A program made the translations under genes and the position numbers. 64,000 nucleotides of DNA from Streptomyces parvus (GTDB lineage Bacteria > Actinomycetota > Actinomycetes > Streptomycetales > Streptomycetaceae): NCBI RefSeq assembly GCF_014648875.1, contig NZ_BMRY01000004.1:615253-679252 (forward strand). The letters are read 5' to 3'. Every line of letters starts with the position of its first letter. Position 1 is the stretch's first letter. The notes under the pieces are model-generated. The model did not search any database and had not been told where the DNA came from. It worked only from the letters and a program-made list of their open reading frames with translations. Of this stretch, positions 41,970 to 51,571 are shown in pieces.

Positions 41970-43091
41970 ATGACGGACGCCTCGATACCCCGCTTCACCG
42001 GCGACGCGAACCCCTACGCGGGCGGCGACCCGTACGCCGACCACCGCACCGCCGACTTCCCCTTCACCCACCTCGTCGACCTCGCCGACCGCCGCCTCGG
42101 CGCGGGCGTCATCGCGGCCAACGACGAGTTCTTCGCCGAGCGCGAGAACCTCCTCAAGCCCGAGCCCGCCGTCTTCGACCCGGAGCACTTCGGCCACAAG
42201 GGCAAGATCATGGACGGCTGGGAGACCCGCCGCCGCCGGGGCGTCAGCGCCGCCGAACCCCACCCCACCGCCGACGACCACGACTGGGCCCTCGTCCGGC
42301 TCGGCGCGCCCGGCGTCATCCGGGGCATCGTCCTGGACACCGCACACTTCCGCGGCAACTACCCGCAGGCCGTCTCCGTCGAGGCCGTCGCCCTGCCCGG
42401 CTCCCCGTCCCCCGAGGACCTCCTCGCCCCCGACGTGAAGTGGACGACGCTCGTCCCCCGTACGGCGGTCGGCGGCCACGCGGCGAACGGGTTCGTCGTC
42501 GACGCCGAGCAGCGCTTCACCCATCTGCGGGTCAACCAGCACCCGGACGGCGGGATCGCCCGGCTGCGCGTGTACGGAGAGGTCGCCCCGGACCCGGCAT
42601 GGCTCGCGGCCCTCGGTACGTTCGACCTCGCGGCCCTGGAGAACGGCGGCCAGGTCGAGGACGCGTCGGACCGCTTCTACTCCCCGGCCACCAACACCAT
42701 CCAGCCCGGCCGCTCCCGCAAGATGGACGACGGCTGGGAGACCCGCCGCCGGCGTGACAGGGGCAACGACTGGATCAGCTACCGCCTCGCCGCGCAGTCC
42801 GGGATACGGGCCGTCGAGATCGACACCGCCTACCTCAAGGGCAACTCGGCCGGCTGGGCGAGCCTTTCGGTACGGGACGGCGAGGACGGCGACTGGACGG
42901 AGGTCCTGCCCCGGACCCGCCTCCAGCCCGACACCAACCACCGCTTCGTGCTCGACGGGGCCGTCCGGGCCACCCACGTACGGATCGACATCTTCCCGGA
43001 CGGCGGCATCTCGCGGCTCCGGCTGTACGGATCGCTCACCGACGAGGGCGCGGCCGCCCTGGCGGCCCGTCACCGGGAGCTCGGCGGCTGA
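41970..43091 (+). CDS. alc: Allantoicase
   Basis: A 373-residue enzyme that hydrolyses allantoate to ureidoglycolate and urea. Two similar jelly-roll halves are seen, each with the marker GWETRRRR (KIMDGWETRRRRGVSAAEPH and KMDDGWETRRRRDRGNDW) and a histidine- or aspartate-rich partner (ADDHDWALVRLG, IDIFPDGGISRLRLYG). The ATG follows AAAGGA. No ureidoglycolate lyase or urease gene is seen next to it, so glyoxylate release must use a gene elsewhere or spontaneous breakdown. A 21-bp terminator follows. Confidence 0.94.
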   Translation: MTDASIPRFTGDANPYAGGDPYADHRTADFPFTHLVDLADRRLGAGVIAANDEFFAERENLLKPEPAVFDPEHFGHKGKIMDGWETRRRRGVSAAEPHPTADDHDWALVRLGAPGVIRGIVLDTAHFRGNYPQAVSVEAVALPGSPSPEDLLAPDVKWTTLVPRTAVGGHAANGFVVDAEQRFTHLRVNQHPDGGIARLRVYGEVAPDPAWLAALGTFDLAALENGGQVEDASDRFYSPATNTIQPGRSRKMDDGWETRRRRDRGNDWISYRLAAQSGIRAVEIDTAYLKGNSAGWASLSVRDGEDGDWTEVLPRTRLQPDTNHRFVLDGAVRATHVRIDIFPDGGISRLRLYGSLTDEGAAALAARHRELGG

Positions 43092-43106
43092 CCCCGAACA
43101 ACGGAC

Positions 43107-43155
43107 CCGGCCGGGCGCACCGCGATCGCAGGGGGATCGCGGTGCGCCCGGCCGG
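43107..43155 (+). terminator. Very long terminator hairpin after alc
   Basis: A perfect 21-bp stem (43107-43127, 43135-43155) with a 7-base loop, 15 bases after the allantoicase stop and before the convergent aldo/keto reductase gene. Confidence 0.85.
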
Positions 43156-43186
43156 TCGTTGCGCGAGGGCAGGGACCCGCAGGCGC

Positions 43187-44017
43187 TCAGAACTCCTCGT
43201 GGGACTCCGGGTCGCCGCCGAACCGCCGCTGCCGCCCGGCCGCGATCGTCGTCAACTCCTGCGCGGTCAGCTCGAACCCGAACAGATCCAAGTTCTCGCG
43301 CTGCCGCCCCGGATCCGCGGACTTCGGGATCGGCACCGCGCCCAGCTGGGTGTGCCAGCGCAGCACCACCTGGCCGGGCGTCACCCCGTGGTCGTCCGCG
43401 ATGGCCACGATCGAGGGGTCCTCCAGCACCTCCCGGCCCCGGGCCAGCGGGCTCCAGCTCTCCGTGACGATGCCCTTCGCCGCGTGCACCGCCCGCAGCT
43501 CCTCCTGCGGGAGCAGCGGATGCATCTCGATCTGGTTCACCGAGGGCAGCACCCCCGTCTCCCGCTCCAGCCGGTCCAGGTGCGCCGCGGTGAAGTTGGA
43601 GACCCCGACGGAGCGGACGAGACCGTCCTCGCGGAGCCGGATCATCGCCTTCCAGGTGTCCACGTACTTGTCGACGCGGGGGAGCGGCCAGTGGATCAGA
43701 TACAGGTCGACGTACTCGACGCCCAGGCGGGCCCGTGACTCCTCGAACGAGGCGAGCGTCTCCTCGTAACCCTGGTGCCGGCCGGGCACCTTGGTGGTGA
43801 CGACGACCTCCTCGCGGGGGACGCCGCTGCGGGCGATGCCCCGTCCGGTGCCGGTCTCGTTGCCGTAGTTGAGCGCCGTGTCGACCAGCCGGTAGCCCAG
43901 CTCCAGGGCCCCGGCGACGGCCTCCTCGGCCGCCGCGTCGTCCAGCGGGTAGGTGCCGAGTCCCACCGCGGGGAGCCGTGTGCCGTCGTTGAGCGTGTGA
44001 ACCGGTGTGCCGGACAT
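43187..44017 (-). CDS. Aldo/keto reductase
   Basis: A 276-residue NADPH-dependent AKR barrel. The catalytic tetrad is visible: Asp and Tyr in LVDTALNYGNE, Lys in VVVTTKVPG and His in LYLIHWPLP. The cofactor end carries PIPKSADPGRQREN. It resembles 2,5-diketogluconate reductase-like AKR5 enzymes of broad specificity. It is on the same strand and 71 bases after the SDR gene; the two reductases and the TetR gene upstream may form one unit. Confidence 0.9.
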   Translation of the reverse strand: MSGTPVHTLNDGTRLPAVGLGTYPLDDAAAEEAVAGALELGYRLVDTALNYGNETGTGRGIARSGVPREEVVVTTKVPGRHQGYEETLASFEESRARLGVEYVDLYLIHWPLPRVDKYVDTWKAMIRLREDGLVRSVGVSNFTAAHLDRLERETGVLPSVNQIEMHPLLPQEELRAVHAAKGIVTESWSPLARGREVLEDPSIVAIADDHGVTPGQVVLRWHTQLGAVPIPKSADPGRQRENLDLFGFELTAQELTTIAAGRQRRFGGDPESHEEF

Positions 44018-44088
44018 GTGCTCGTTCTGTCCTTCCGTCGCTGCCCCCTCCCGGCCAGCGTAGGGGGTGTCTCGCCGATCAGGCCGGA

Positions 44089-44904
44089 TCAGGCCGCGTG
44101 GCCGCCGTCCGCGACGAGCTCCGTGCCGGTGATGAAGCCCGCCCCGGTGCTCACCAGGTAGGCGACGAGCGAGGCGATCTCCTCCGTCGTGCCGAAGCGG
44201 CCCAGCGCGTTCGCCGCGCGCTGGCCCTCGGCCAACGGCCCGTCGGCCGGGTTGAGATCGGTGTCCACGGCCCCCGGCTGGATCACGTTCACGGTGATGC
44301 CGCGCGGCCCCAGCTCTCTGGCGAGCGGCTTGGTCAGCCCGGTCAGGGCGGACTTGCTGAGCCCGTAGAGGGTGGAGCCGGGGCCGCCCGCGTACCGGCT
44401 CAGGGCGGAACCCACGGAGATGATGCGGCCGCCGTCGGCCAGCCGCTCCGCCGCTGCCCGGCAGGCGAGGAGGACCGCTCGTACGTTCACCGCCAGCGTC
44501 CGGTCCACATCAGGACCGGCCAGCCCGGTGATCGGGCCGAGGACGCCGATGCCCGCGTTGTTGACCAGGATGTCCAGCCGGCCGAGCGCGTCCGCCGCCC
44601 GGTGCACGGCGTCGGCGGCCGCATCGGCGTCCGCCGCGTCGCAGCGCAGAGCGACGCCCCGGCGGCCGAAGCCCTCGATCTTCGCGACGACCGCGCGGGC
44701 CGCCTCCTCGTCCTGGACGTAGGTGACGGCGACGTCCGCGCCGTCCTGGGCGAGCCGCAGCGCGATCGCCGCGCCGATGCCCCGGCTGCCGCCGGTGACC
44801 AGGGCGGCCCGGTGCGGAAGGCCGGCCGGAACGGCGGCGGAAGCGGTGGCGGGAGCCGTGCCGAGAAGGGTTGCGGAAGGGGTGCTGAAAGCGTTGCTGG
44901 ACAT
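44089..44904 (-). CDS. Short-chain dehydrogenase/reductase
   Basis: A 271-residue SDR. The NAD(P) site is LVTGGSRGIGAAIA, the structural NNAG is in ILVNNAGIGVLG, and the catalytic triad is in ISVGSALSRYAG and YGLSKSALTG. The first 28 residues before the Rossmann strand are an Ala/Thr/Ser-rich extension unusual for the family. ATG 44904 follows GAGGAA. It lies 112 bases downstream of the TetR gene on the same strand and is its likely target. Confidence 0.9.
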   Translation of the reverse strand: MSSNAFSTPSATLLGTAPATASAAVPAGLPHRAALVTGGSRGIGAAIALRLAQDGADVAVTYVQDEEAARAVVAKIEGFGRRGVALRCDAADADAAADAVHRAADALGRLDILVNNAGIGVLGPITGLAGPDVDRTLAVNVRAVLLACRAAAERLADGGRIISVGSALSRYAGGPGSTLYGLSKSALTGLTKPLARELGPRGITVNVIQPGAVDTDLNPADGPLAEGQRAANALGRFGTTEEIASLVAYLVSTGAGFITGTELVADGGHAA

Positions 44905-45016
44905 GGCTGTTCCTCGCTGACGGGGACGCCGTCGCTCCGACGGCTTTCCCCCAGCAAACGCGCGCCGGAGCCCGCGCACCGGCGGGTATCGGACACCTAC
45001 CGCAGCCCGGGGCCGC

Positions 45017-45658
45017 TCACCGTAACGGCAGCCGCGCGGGGTCCGTCGCCGCCGCCCGCAGGCGCGACAGGATGGCGCGGGCCGCCTTGTCGTAGCCGAG
45101 GTTGTTGTTCTGGAGCACCGACTCGGCGTTGGACAGCTCCAGCAGGGCGATCACCTCGAACGCCAACTGGCACACATCGGTGTCCCCGGCCAGCTCCCCG
45201 GCGGCCCTGGCCTCCTCGATCGTCTCCTCCACGAAGGTGACCCAGCCGGTCTGCGCGGACGCCAGGGCGTCGTGCACCCGGCCGCTGCGGGCGTCGAACT
45301 CGGCGGTGGCGGCGTAGAAGAAGCAGCCGCCCCGGAACACCCGGTCGCGGGAGTACGCGATCCACGCCTCGCACATCCGCCAGACCCGTCCGAGCCCCGG
45401 TGGCACCGACCGGGTCGGGCGCAGCACATGATCGACGTAGACGGCCACCGCTCCTCGCACGGTGGCCAGCTGGAGCCCCTCCTTCGAGCCGAACAGCGCG
45501 AACACCCCGCTCTTGCTCAGCCCCAGCTCGGTGGCCAGCCGCCCCAGCGACAGGCCCTCAAGACCTTCGACCGAGGCGATCTGCACCGCCCGCCCCAGGA
45601 TCAGCTGCCGGGTCTGGTTCCCCCGCTCGACCCGCCCGTCCGCCCTTACCGACGCCAT
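45017..45658 (-). CDS. TetR-family repressor
   Basis: A 213-residue TetR regulator. The HTH is LSLGRLATELGLSKSGVFAL within residues about 30-60, and the C-terminal ligand domain includes VFRGGCFFYAATAEFDARSG, typical of TetR_C_16/33-like domains in many actinobacterial repressors. It is upstream of the SDR and AKR genes and divergent from the EamA transporter, so it may control all three. No clear palindrome was found in the flanking promoters. Confidence 0.85.
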   Translation of the reverse strand: MASVRADGRVERGNQTRQLILGRAVQIASVEGLEGLSLGRLATELGLSKSGVFALFGSKEGLQLATVRGAVAVYVDHVLRPTRSVPPGLGRVWRMCEAWIAYSRDRVFRGGCFFYAATAEFDARSGRVHDALASAQTGWVTFVEETIEEARAAGELAGDTDVCQLAFEVIALLELSNAESVLQNNNLGYDKAARAILSRLRAAATDPARLPLR

Positions 45659-45842
45659 GTGACCACTCCGTGCCTCAGCGTTACCGATGCGTCAGTCTAG
45701 GGAGCGGCGGGAGGCGCCCGGGAACGATCCCACCGCTGGACAGGTGTTCCCTTCCCGGCGGGGCGGCGGGTAGCGTGATCACTTCGCGTGCGAGCCGGTG
45801 CGGTCTCCACAACACGTTCCGTGGAGAATCCGGGAGAACCAG

Positions 45843-46769
45843 ATGTCCGCTGCCGCCGTGCCCGCCGCCGGAGGCGTCTTCCCGCGCCGCGCCTGGATCA
45901 CCGACCTGCCCGTGCTGGCGGTCGCCGCCGTCTGGGGTGCGAGCTATCTCGCCGCCAAGGGCATCACCACCACGCACACCGTCGTCGCCGTGCTCGTTCT
46001 GCGCTTCGCGATCGTGCTGCCGGTGCTCGTGGCGGTCGGATGGCGCAGGCTGCGGGCGCTGACCGGTGCGCAGTGGCGGGGCGCCGGAGTGCTGGGCCTG
46101 GTGCTGAGCGGCATCTTCCTGCTGGAGACGTACGGGGTGGTGCACACCTCCGCCACCAACGCCGGGCTGATCATCAGCCTCACCATGATCTTCACGCCGC
46201 TGGCCGAGGCCGCCGTGACCCGTGTCCGCCCCTCGGCCGGATTCGTCGCCGCCGCCGGGTTCTCCGTCGCCGGCGTGGTCCTGCTGACCCAGGGCGGCGG
46301 ATTCACCAGCCCCTCGGCCGGCGATCTCCTGATGCTCCTCGCCGCCCTCGCCCGTACGGTCCACGTCCTGGCCATGGCCCGGATCAAGGCGGTGCGGGAC
46401 GGCGACTCGCTCTCCCTGACCACGGTCCAGCTCGGCGGTGCGGTCGCCGTCTTCGCGGTCCTCGCCGCCGTCCCCGGCACCGGCGCCTCACCGTGGAGCA
46501 CGGCCGTCGGCTTCGGCGCCCGGGAGTGGGCGGGCCTGGTCTTCCTCTCCGTGTTCTGCACGCTGTTCGCGTTCTTCGTGCAGATGTGGTCCGTTCGCCG
46601 CACCTCGCCGTCCCGGGTCAGCCTGCTGCTCGGTACGGAACCGCTGTGGGCCGCCGCCGTCGGCATCAGCCTCGGCGGGGAGCAGCTCGGGCCGCTCGGG
46701 GCGGCCGGGGCGGTCCTCGTACTGGCGGGCACCGCGTGGGGGCGGCGGGCCGGACTCGTCAGGTCCTGA
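45843..46769 (+). CDS. EamA/DMT-family transporter
   Basis: A 308-residue membrane protein with ten hydrophobic segments arranged as two EamA halves (VLAVAAVWGASYLAAKGI; SLLLGTEPLWAAAVGISLGG). It probably exports amino acids, nucleobases or related metabolites. ATG 45843 follows GGGAGAA; a more upstream ATG lacks a site. Its last 11 bases overlap the end of the convergent small membrane-protein gene. Confidence 0.88.
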   Translation: MSAAAVPAAGGVFPRRAWITDLPVLAVAAVWGASYLAAKGITTTHTVVAVLVLRFAIVLPVLVAVGWRRLRALTGAQWRGAGVLGLVLSGIFLLETYGVVHTSATNAGLIISLTMIFTPLAEAAVTRVRPSAGFVAAAGFSVAGVVLLTQGGGFTSPSAGDLLMLLAALARTVHVLAMARIKAVRDGDSLSLTTVQLGGAVAVFAVLAAVPGTGASPWSTAVGFGAREWAGLVFLSVFCTLFAFFVQMWSVRRTSPSRVSLLLGTEPLWAAAVGISLGGEQLGPLGAAGAVLVLAGTAWGRRAGLVRS

Positions 46770-46962
46770 TCGAATCCGCCGCGATCATCACGGCCGCCCC
46801 CGCCACGACCAGCACGATGTTGACGAACAGCATGCGGTCGCTGAGGAAGTCGATGTGACGCACCAGCGTCCAGAACCGGAACCAGCCCGTCCACTCGTAC
46901 AGCAGCCCGCCCACGCCCTGGATGAAGACGAGGAACCCGATCGTCTCGACGATTTTCTTCAT
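46759..46962 (-). CDS. Small two-segment membrane protein
   Basis: A 67-residue hydrophobic protein: KKIVETIGFLVFIQGVGGLL forms the first segment and FVNIVLVVAGAAVMIAADSI the second, with a polar, aromatic loop (YEWTGWFRFWTLVRH) between. GGGAGG lies 8 bases before the ATG. It overlaps the end of the EamA gene on the opposite strand. The function is unknown; it resembles small streptomycete membrane proteins. Confidence 0.7.
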   Translation of the reverse strand: MKKIVETIGFLVFIQGVGGLLYEWTGWFRFWTLVRHIDFLSDRMLFVNIVLVVAGAAVMIAADSIRT

Positions 46963-47107
46963 GGGCCGAGCCTCCCGCCCTCCCCGCGCCCGGCGCGTCG
47001 GCCACCGGTCCCGTCCGCCGCGCCGAAAGTAGCGCAGGGTGCGACTTTGGTAGCTCCCGCGCCGCTCGGAGCCCTTCCCGGCCATCCGGCTGCGTAACTT
47101 TGTCGAC

Positions 47108-48328
47108 ATGACGCGCACCGAGTACCGCTGGCTGCTCCCGTCGGCGATGGCCGACCCCGGTCTGCCGGACGACCGGATCCGGACGCGGCGGACCGTACGG
47201 GACTGGGTCGTCGACCTCACGGCCTTCCTCATCGCCGCCGGCATCGGCATGCTGGCCCTCGGCACGATCGAGGCGGACGACACCACCGCCGACATCGTCG
47301 TCTTCGTGGACTCGATCGTCGGCGCGGTGGCCTGCTGCGCCCTCTGGCTCCGGCGGCGCTGGCCCGTCGGGCTCGCCGTCGCCCTGACCCTCGTGTCCGT
47401 CGTCGAGCCCGTGGCCGCCGGGGCCCTGCTGGTCGCCCTCTTCAGTCTGGCCGTCCACCGCCCGTTCAAGCCGGTCGCCATCGTCGGAGCGCTCGCCCTG
47501 GCCCTGGTACCCGTGCAACCGTTCCTGCGGCCCGACCCGACGACGTCCTTCCTCGCCTCCCTCCTCTTCGGCGCCCTGCTGATCCTCCTGGTGATCAGCT
47601 GGGGCATGGCCGTACGCTCCCGGCGCCAGCTCGTCGTCACCCTCCGCGAACGGGCCCGCCGCGCCGAGGCCGAGGCGGAGCTGCGCGCCGAACAGGCCCA
47701 GCGCCTCGCCCGGGAGGCCATCGCCCGCGAGATGCACGACGTCCTGGCCCACCGGCTGACCCTCCTCAGCGTGCACGCCGGGGCCCTCGAATTCCGGCCC
47801 GACGCCCCCGCCGCCGAGGTCGGCCGGGCGGCCGGCGTCATCCGGGACAGCGCCCACGAGGCCCTCGAGGACCTCCGCGAGATCATCGGCGTCCTGCGCG
47901 GGCCCGGTGACACGGACGAGGGTCACCGGCCGCAGCCCACCCTCGCCACCCTGGACGCCCTCGTCGCCGAGTCCCGGCTCGCGGGCATGAGGGTCGCCGT
48001 CGACAACCGGATCGCCGAGCCGAGGGACGCCCCCGCCGCCACCGGCCGCACGGTCTACCGCATCGCACAGGAGGCCCTGACCAACGCCCGGAAGCACGCG
48101 CCCGGCACCGAGGTCTCCCTCACCGTCACCGGCGGCCCGGGCGAGGGCCTCACCGTCGAGGTGGTGAACCCGGCCCCCACCGAACCCTTCGAACGCGTCC
48201 CCGGTTCCGGCCAGGGGCTCATCGGCCTCACCGAACGCGCCACCCTCGCCGGTGGAGAGCTGGAACACGGCCCGACGAAGGACGGCGGCTTCGCGGTCCG
48301 GGCCCGACTGCCGTGGCCCGCCGCATGA
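47108..48328 (+). CDS. NarL-type sensor histidine kinase
   Basis: A 406-residue kinase. About five membrane segments (residues 30-170) precede a coiled coil (LRERARRAEAEAELRAEQAQ), the HisKA_3 box AIAREMHDVLAHRLTLLSVH (phospho-His) and the HATPase part EALTNARKHAPG and GSGQGLIGLTERA. No extended sensory domain is visible, so it probably senses through its membrane region. It is followed 70 bases later by its response regulator gene. Confidence 0.92.
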   Translation: MTRTEYRWLLPSAMADPGLPDDRIRTRRTVRDWVVDLTAFLIAAGIGMLALGTIEADDTTADIVVFVDSIVGAVACCALWLRRRWPVGLAVALTLVSVVEPVAAGALLVALFSLAVHRPFKPVAIVGALALALVPVQPFLRPDPTTSFLASLLFGALLILLVISWGMAVRSRRQLVVTLRERARRAEAEAELRAEQAQRLAREAIAREMHDVLAHRLTLLSVHAGALEFRPDAPAAEVGRAAGVIRDSAHEALEDLREIIGVLRGPGDTDEGHRPQPTLATLDALVAESRLAGMRVAVDNRIAEPRDAPAATGRTVYRIAQEALTNARKHAPGTEVSLTVTGGPGEGLTVEVVNPAPTEPFERVPGSGQGLIGLTERATLAGGELEHGPTKDGGFAVRARLPWPAA

Positions 48329-48398
48329 GCGCAGCCGCACGGGAACGGGCGACGCCCGCCGTGCCGGCCCCGCCCACCCGCTGGCTACGGTGGCTGCC

Positions 48399-49136
48399 AT
48401 GAACACCCCGGCGCCCCCGACACCCCCGGCCTCCTCCTCCGCGCCCGTCCGGCTGCTGATCGTCGACGACGACCCGCTGGTCCGGGCGGGGCTGACCCTG
48501 ATGCTCGGCGGCGGCCAGGGCATCGACATCGTCGGGGAAGGCGCCGACGGCAACGAGGTCGAGGAACTGGTCGAACGGCTGCGTCCCGACGTCGTCCTGA
48601 TGGACATCCGGATGCCGGTCATGGACGGACTCACCGCGACCGAGCGGCTGCGCCGCCGGCCCGACGCCCCCGAAGTCGTCGTCCTCACCACCTTCCACGC
48701 CGATGAGCAGGTGCTCCGGGCCATCCGGGCCGGAGCGGCGGGATTCGTCCTGAAAGACACCCCGCCGGCCCGGATCGTCGACTCGGTCCGCCGGGTCGCC
48801 GCCGGGGACCCGGTCCTCTCACCCGCCGTCACCCGCCAGTTGATGGCCCGCGCCGCCGGTGGCGGGCACGGCGACCGGGCCGACCGCACCGAGCGCGCAC
48901 GCAGGCGTTTCGGCCAACTCGCCGAACGGGAGCAGGAAGTCGCCGTCGCCGTCGGACGCGGCGGCTCCAACGCGGAGATCGCGGCCTCCCTCTACCTCAG
49001 CGTCGCCACCGTCAAGACCCACGTCTCACGGATTCTCGCCAAACTCGAACTCAACAACCGGGTACAGATCGCACTGTTGGTCCACGACGCGGGACTCCTC
49101 GACACGGACGACGAGGGCGGGAGCCACCTAGGCTGA
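48399..49136 (+). CDS. NarL/FixJ-type response regulator
   Basis: A 245-residue regulator with receiver VRLLIVDDDPLVRAGLTLML, acceptor Asp in VVLMDIRMPVMDGL, Lys in GFVLKDTPP, and a LuxR-type HTH (LAEREQEVAVAVGRGGSNAE, SVATVKTHVSRILAKLEL). It starts with a Pro/Ser-rich leader of 17 residues. It is the partner of the kinase just upstream. The P450 gene follows after 78 bases and may be a target. Confidence 0.92.
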   Translation: MNTPAPPTPPASSSAPVRLLIVDDDPLVRAGLTLMLGGGQGIDIVGEGADGNEVEELVERLRPDVVLMDIRMPVMDGLTATERLRRRPDAPEVVVLTTFHADEQVLRAIRAGAAGFVLKDTPPARIVDSVRRVAAGDPVLSPAVTRQLMARAAGGGHGDRADRTERARRRFGQLAEREQEVAVAVGRGGSNAEIAASLYLSVATVKTHVSRILAKLELNNRVQIALLVHDAGLLDTDDEGGSHLG

Positions 49137-49214
49137 ACGCAACGGCCCCCGCCCGCCGCGCCCGACGAGGTGACGCTCCGTCGTGAGGTGCCGTAACTCA
49201 TCGAGAAGGGAACC

Positions 49215-50414
49215 GTGTTGACCACCGAACCCCTGGTCGATCTCGCCGCCCTCGGCGATCAGTTCACCCGCGATCCCTACCCGGCCTACGCCGCGCTGCG
49301 CGCGAAGGGCCCGGTCCACCGGGTCCGGATCCCCGAGGGGGCGGACGCCTGGCTCGTCGTCGGATACGAGGCGGGCCGCGCCCTCCTCGCCGACCAGCGG
49401 CTCTCCAAACACTGGAGCCGCGCCTCGCCCACGCTCGGGGTCAGCAAGGTGTCCGCGGGCTCCTCGATGCTCGGCTCCGACGCCCCCGACCACACCCGGC
49501 TGCGCAAGCTGGTCGCCCGGGAGTTCACCCCGCGCCGCATGGAACAGCTGGCGCCACGCATACAGGAGATGACCGACGAGCTGCTGGACGCCATGCTCGC
49601 GGCTCCGGACCGCTCGGCCGACCTCGTCGAGGCGCTGTCCTTCCCGCTGCCCATGTCGGTCATCTGCGAGCTGCTCGGCGTGCCGTTCCTGGACCGCGAG
49701 GACTTTCGCACCTGGTCCGGCCAGGCGGTCTCCTCCCTCGACGCGTCCCGGCGCGCCTCCTCCACCCAGGCGATGACCGCGTACATCGCCGGTCTGCTGG
49801 CCGACAAGCGCGAGAATCCGGGCGACGACCTGCTGAGCGCGCTGATCCACACCGCCGACGAGGACGGCGACCGGCTGTCCGGCGAGGAACTGATCGGCAT
49901 GGCCTGGCTGTTGCTCGTCGCCGGACACGAGACGACCGTCAACCTCATCACCAACGGCGTCCACAACCTGCTCGCACACCCGGGTCAACTGGCCGCCCTG
50001 CGTGCGGACTTCTCCCTCATCGACAACGCCGTCGAGGAGATCCTGCGCTTCGAGGGGCCGGTGGAGACCCCCACGTACCGCTTCACCACCGAGCCGATCG
50101 AGGTGGGCGGCACGGTGATCCCCGGCGGCGGCGAACTGGTCCTGGTCGCGATGTCGGACGCCAACCGGGACCCCGACCGCTACCCCGGCGGGGACCGCTT
50201 CGACATCACCCGGGACGCCCGGGGCCACATCGCCTTCGGGCACGGCATCCACTACTGCCTGGGCGCCCCGCTGGCCCGTATCGAGGCCCGTACCGCCATC
50301 CGGTCGCTGCTGGAGCGCTGCCCGGACCTGCGGCTGACCGCCGACCCGGCGACGCTGACCTGGCGCACCGGAATGCTGATGAGGGGCCCGCTGAGCCTGC
50401 CCGTCGCCTGGTAG
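49215..50414 (+). CDS. Cytochrome P450
   Basis: A 399-residue bacterial class I P450. The I-helix motif is LLVAGHETTVN, the K-helix ExxR is EEILRF, and the haem loop is FGHGIHYCLGAPLAR with the axial Cys. Length and sequence fit the CYP105/107-like clan of Streptomyces. GTG 49215 follows AAGGGA. No ferredoxin gene is adjacent, so redox partners come from elsewhere. The substrate is unknown. Confidence 0.93.
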   Translation: MLTTEPLVDLAALGDQFTRDPYPAYAALRAKGPVHRVRIPEGADAWLVVGYEAGRALLADQRLSKHWSRASPTLGVSKVSAGSSMLGSDAPDHTRLRKLVAREFTPRRMEQLAPRIQEMTDELLDAMLAAPDRSADLVEALSFPLPMSVICELLGVPFLDREDFRTWSGQAVSSLDASRRASSTQAMTAYIAGLLADKRENPGDDLLSALIHTADEDGDRLSGEELIGMAWLLLVAGHETTVNLITNGVHNLLAHPGQLAALRADFSLIDNAVEEILRFEGPVETPTYRFTTEPIEVGGTVIPGGGELVLVAMSDANRDPDRYPGGDRFDITRDARGHIAFGHGIHYCLGAPLARIEARTAIRSLLERCPDLRLTADPATLTWRTGMLMRGPLSLPVAW

Positions 50415-50453
50415 CAGCGGGCAGGCTTCCGGCTCCCGGTTCTCGGGCTTCCG

Positions 50454-51473
50454 TCAGCCGCCGGGGATCTCGTCCATCGCCACCGGCCGGCGTTCGCGGC
50501 GGGAGACCTCGCACGCCTCGGCGATCCGCAGGGCGTGCAGGGCCTCCCGCCCGTCGCACGGATTGGCCAGCTCGCCGCGGACCACGCGCAGGAACGCGTC
50601 CAGCTCCGCCTCGTACGCCGGGGCGAACCGTTCCAGGAAGCCCGGCCAGGGCTTCGCCGGGGCGCCGGGGCCGCCGGGCTCGGCCGAGGTCAGCGGCGTA
50701 CGGTCGTCGAGGCCGACGGCGATCTGGTCCAGGTCGCCGGCCAGCTCCATCCGTACGTCGTACCCGGCGCCGTTGCACCGGGTCGCGGTGGCGGTGGCGA
50801 GCGTCCCGTCGTCGAGGGTGAGCAGGGCCGCGGCCGTGTCCACATCCCCCGCCTCCCGGAACATCGCGGGCCCCGTGTCCGATCCGGTGGCGTACACCTC
50901 GCTCACCTCGCGGCCCGTCACCCAGCGCAGGATGTCGAAGTCGTGGACCAGGCAGTCGCGGTACAGCCCGCCGGAGAGCGGGAGGTAGGCGGCGGGCGGC
51001 GGCGCGGGATCGGAGGTGACCGCCCGCACGGTGTGCAGCCGGCCCAGCCGCCCGTCCCGCACGGCGGCCCTGGCCTCGCCGTACCCGGCGTCGAAGCGCC
51101 GCATGAAGCCGAGCTGGAGCAAACTCCCCGCCGCCTCGACCTCGGCCAGCGCGGCGAGCGTGCCGGGCAGGTCCAGGGCGATCGGCTTCTCGCAGAAGGC
51201 GGGCAGCCCGGCGCGGGCCGCGCGGGCGATGAGCCCGGCGTGCGCGGCGGTCGCCGAACAGATCACCACGGCGTCGGGCGGGGCCGGCGCCTCGTCCGCC
51301 CCGCTGAAGAGGTCGTCCACGGCGACGGCCGTCCCCCCGGTCCGCAGGGCCGAGGCGGCAGCCCGTTCCGGATCCGCGTCCGCCAGCAGCAGGGCGTCCA
51401 CGGCGGGGTGACGGCTCAGCACCTCCGCATGGAATGTGCCGATCCGTCCCGTTCCGATCAATCCGATGCGCAT
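50454..51473 (-). CDS. Gfo/Idh/MocA-family dehydrogenase (inositol 2-dehydrogenase-like)
   Basis: A 339-residue NAD(P)-dependent oxidoreductase. The Rossmann motif is MRIGLIGTGRIGTFHAEVL, the catalytic Lys is in AFCEKPIALD, and the His is in LYRDCLVHDFDILRWVTG, the arrangement of myo- and scyllo-inositol dehydrogenases. ATG 51473 is chosen; no strong ribosome site is seen. It is divergent from a GntR gene across a region with two TGTC-N2-GACA operators and near a sugar ABC importer, so a polyol or sugar substrate is likely. Confidence 0.85.
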   Translation of the reverse strand: MRIGLIGTGRIGTFHAEVLSRHPAVDALLLADADPERAAASALRTGGTAVAVDDLFSGADEAPAPPDAVVICSATAAHAGLIARAARAGLPAFCEKPIALDLPGTLAALAEVEAAGSLLQLGFMRRFDAGYGEARAAVRDGRLGRLHTVRAVTSDPAPPPAAYLPLSGGLYRDCLVHDFDILRWVTGREVSEVYATGSDTGPAMFREAGDVDTAAALLTLDDGTLATATATRCNGAGYDVRMELAGDLDQIAVGLDDRTPLTSAEPGGPGAPAKPWPGFLERFAPAYEAELDAFLRVVRGELANPCDGREALHALRIAEACEVSRRERRPVAMDEIPGG

Positions 51474-51513
51474 GGGCCCCAAGGTGGCTTCGCCCGGTCG
51501 TCATGTCAAGCAA

Positions 51514-51553
51514 TTGTCCTGACAAACGACAGGCCATGGCTATGTCCGGACAA
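51514..51553. promoter_or_regulatory. Two GntR-type palindromes in the divergent promoter
   Basis: TTGTC-CT-GACAA (51514-51525) and TGTC-CG-GACA (51543-51552, within ATGTCCGGACAA) share the half-site TGTC/GACA and are 28-29 bp apart. TTGACA on the minus strand (51504-51509) could be a -35 for the dehydrogenase, and TACGCT (51560-51565) fits a -10 for the regulator. Confidence 0.55.
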
Positions 51554-51571
51554 GCGAACTACGCTCGCCCC

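Noticed and set aside
45944..48970. A minus-strand open frame of about 1,000 codons
   Set aside because: It is antisense to the EamA, kinase and response-regulator genes, is full of low-complexity Arg/Ala/Ser/Pro, and has no family motif. It is a by-product of high GC content.
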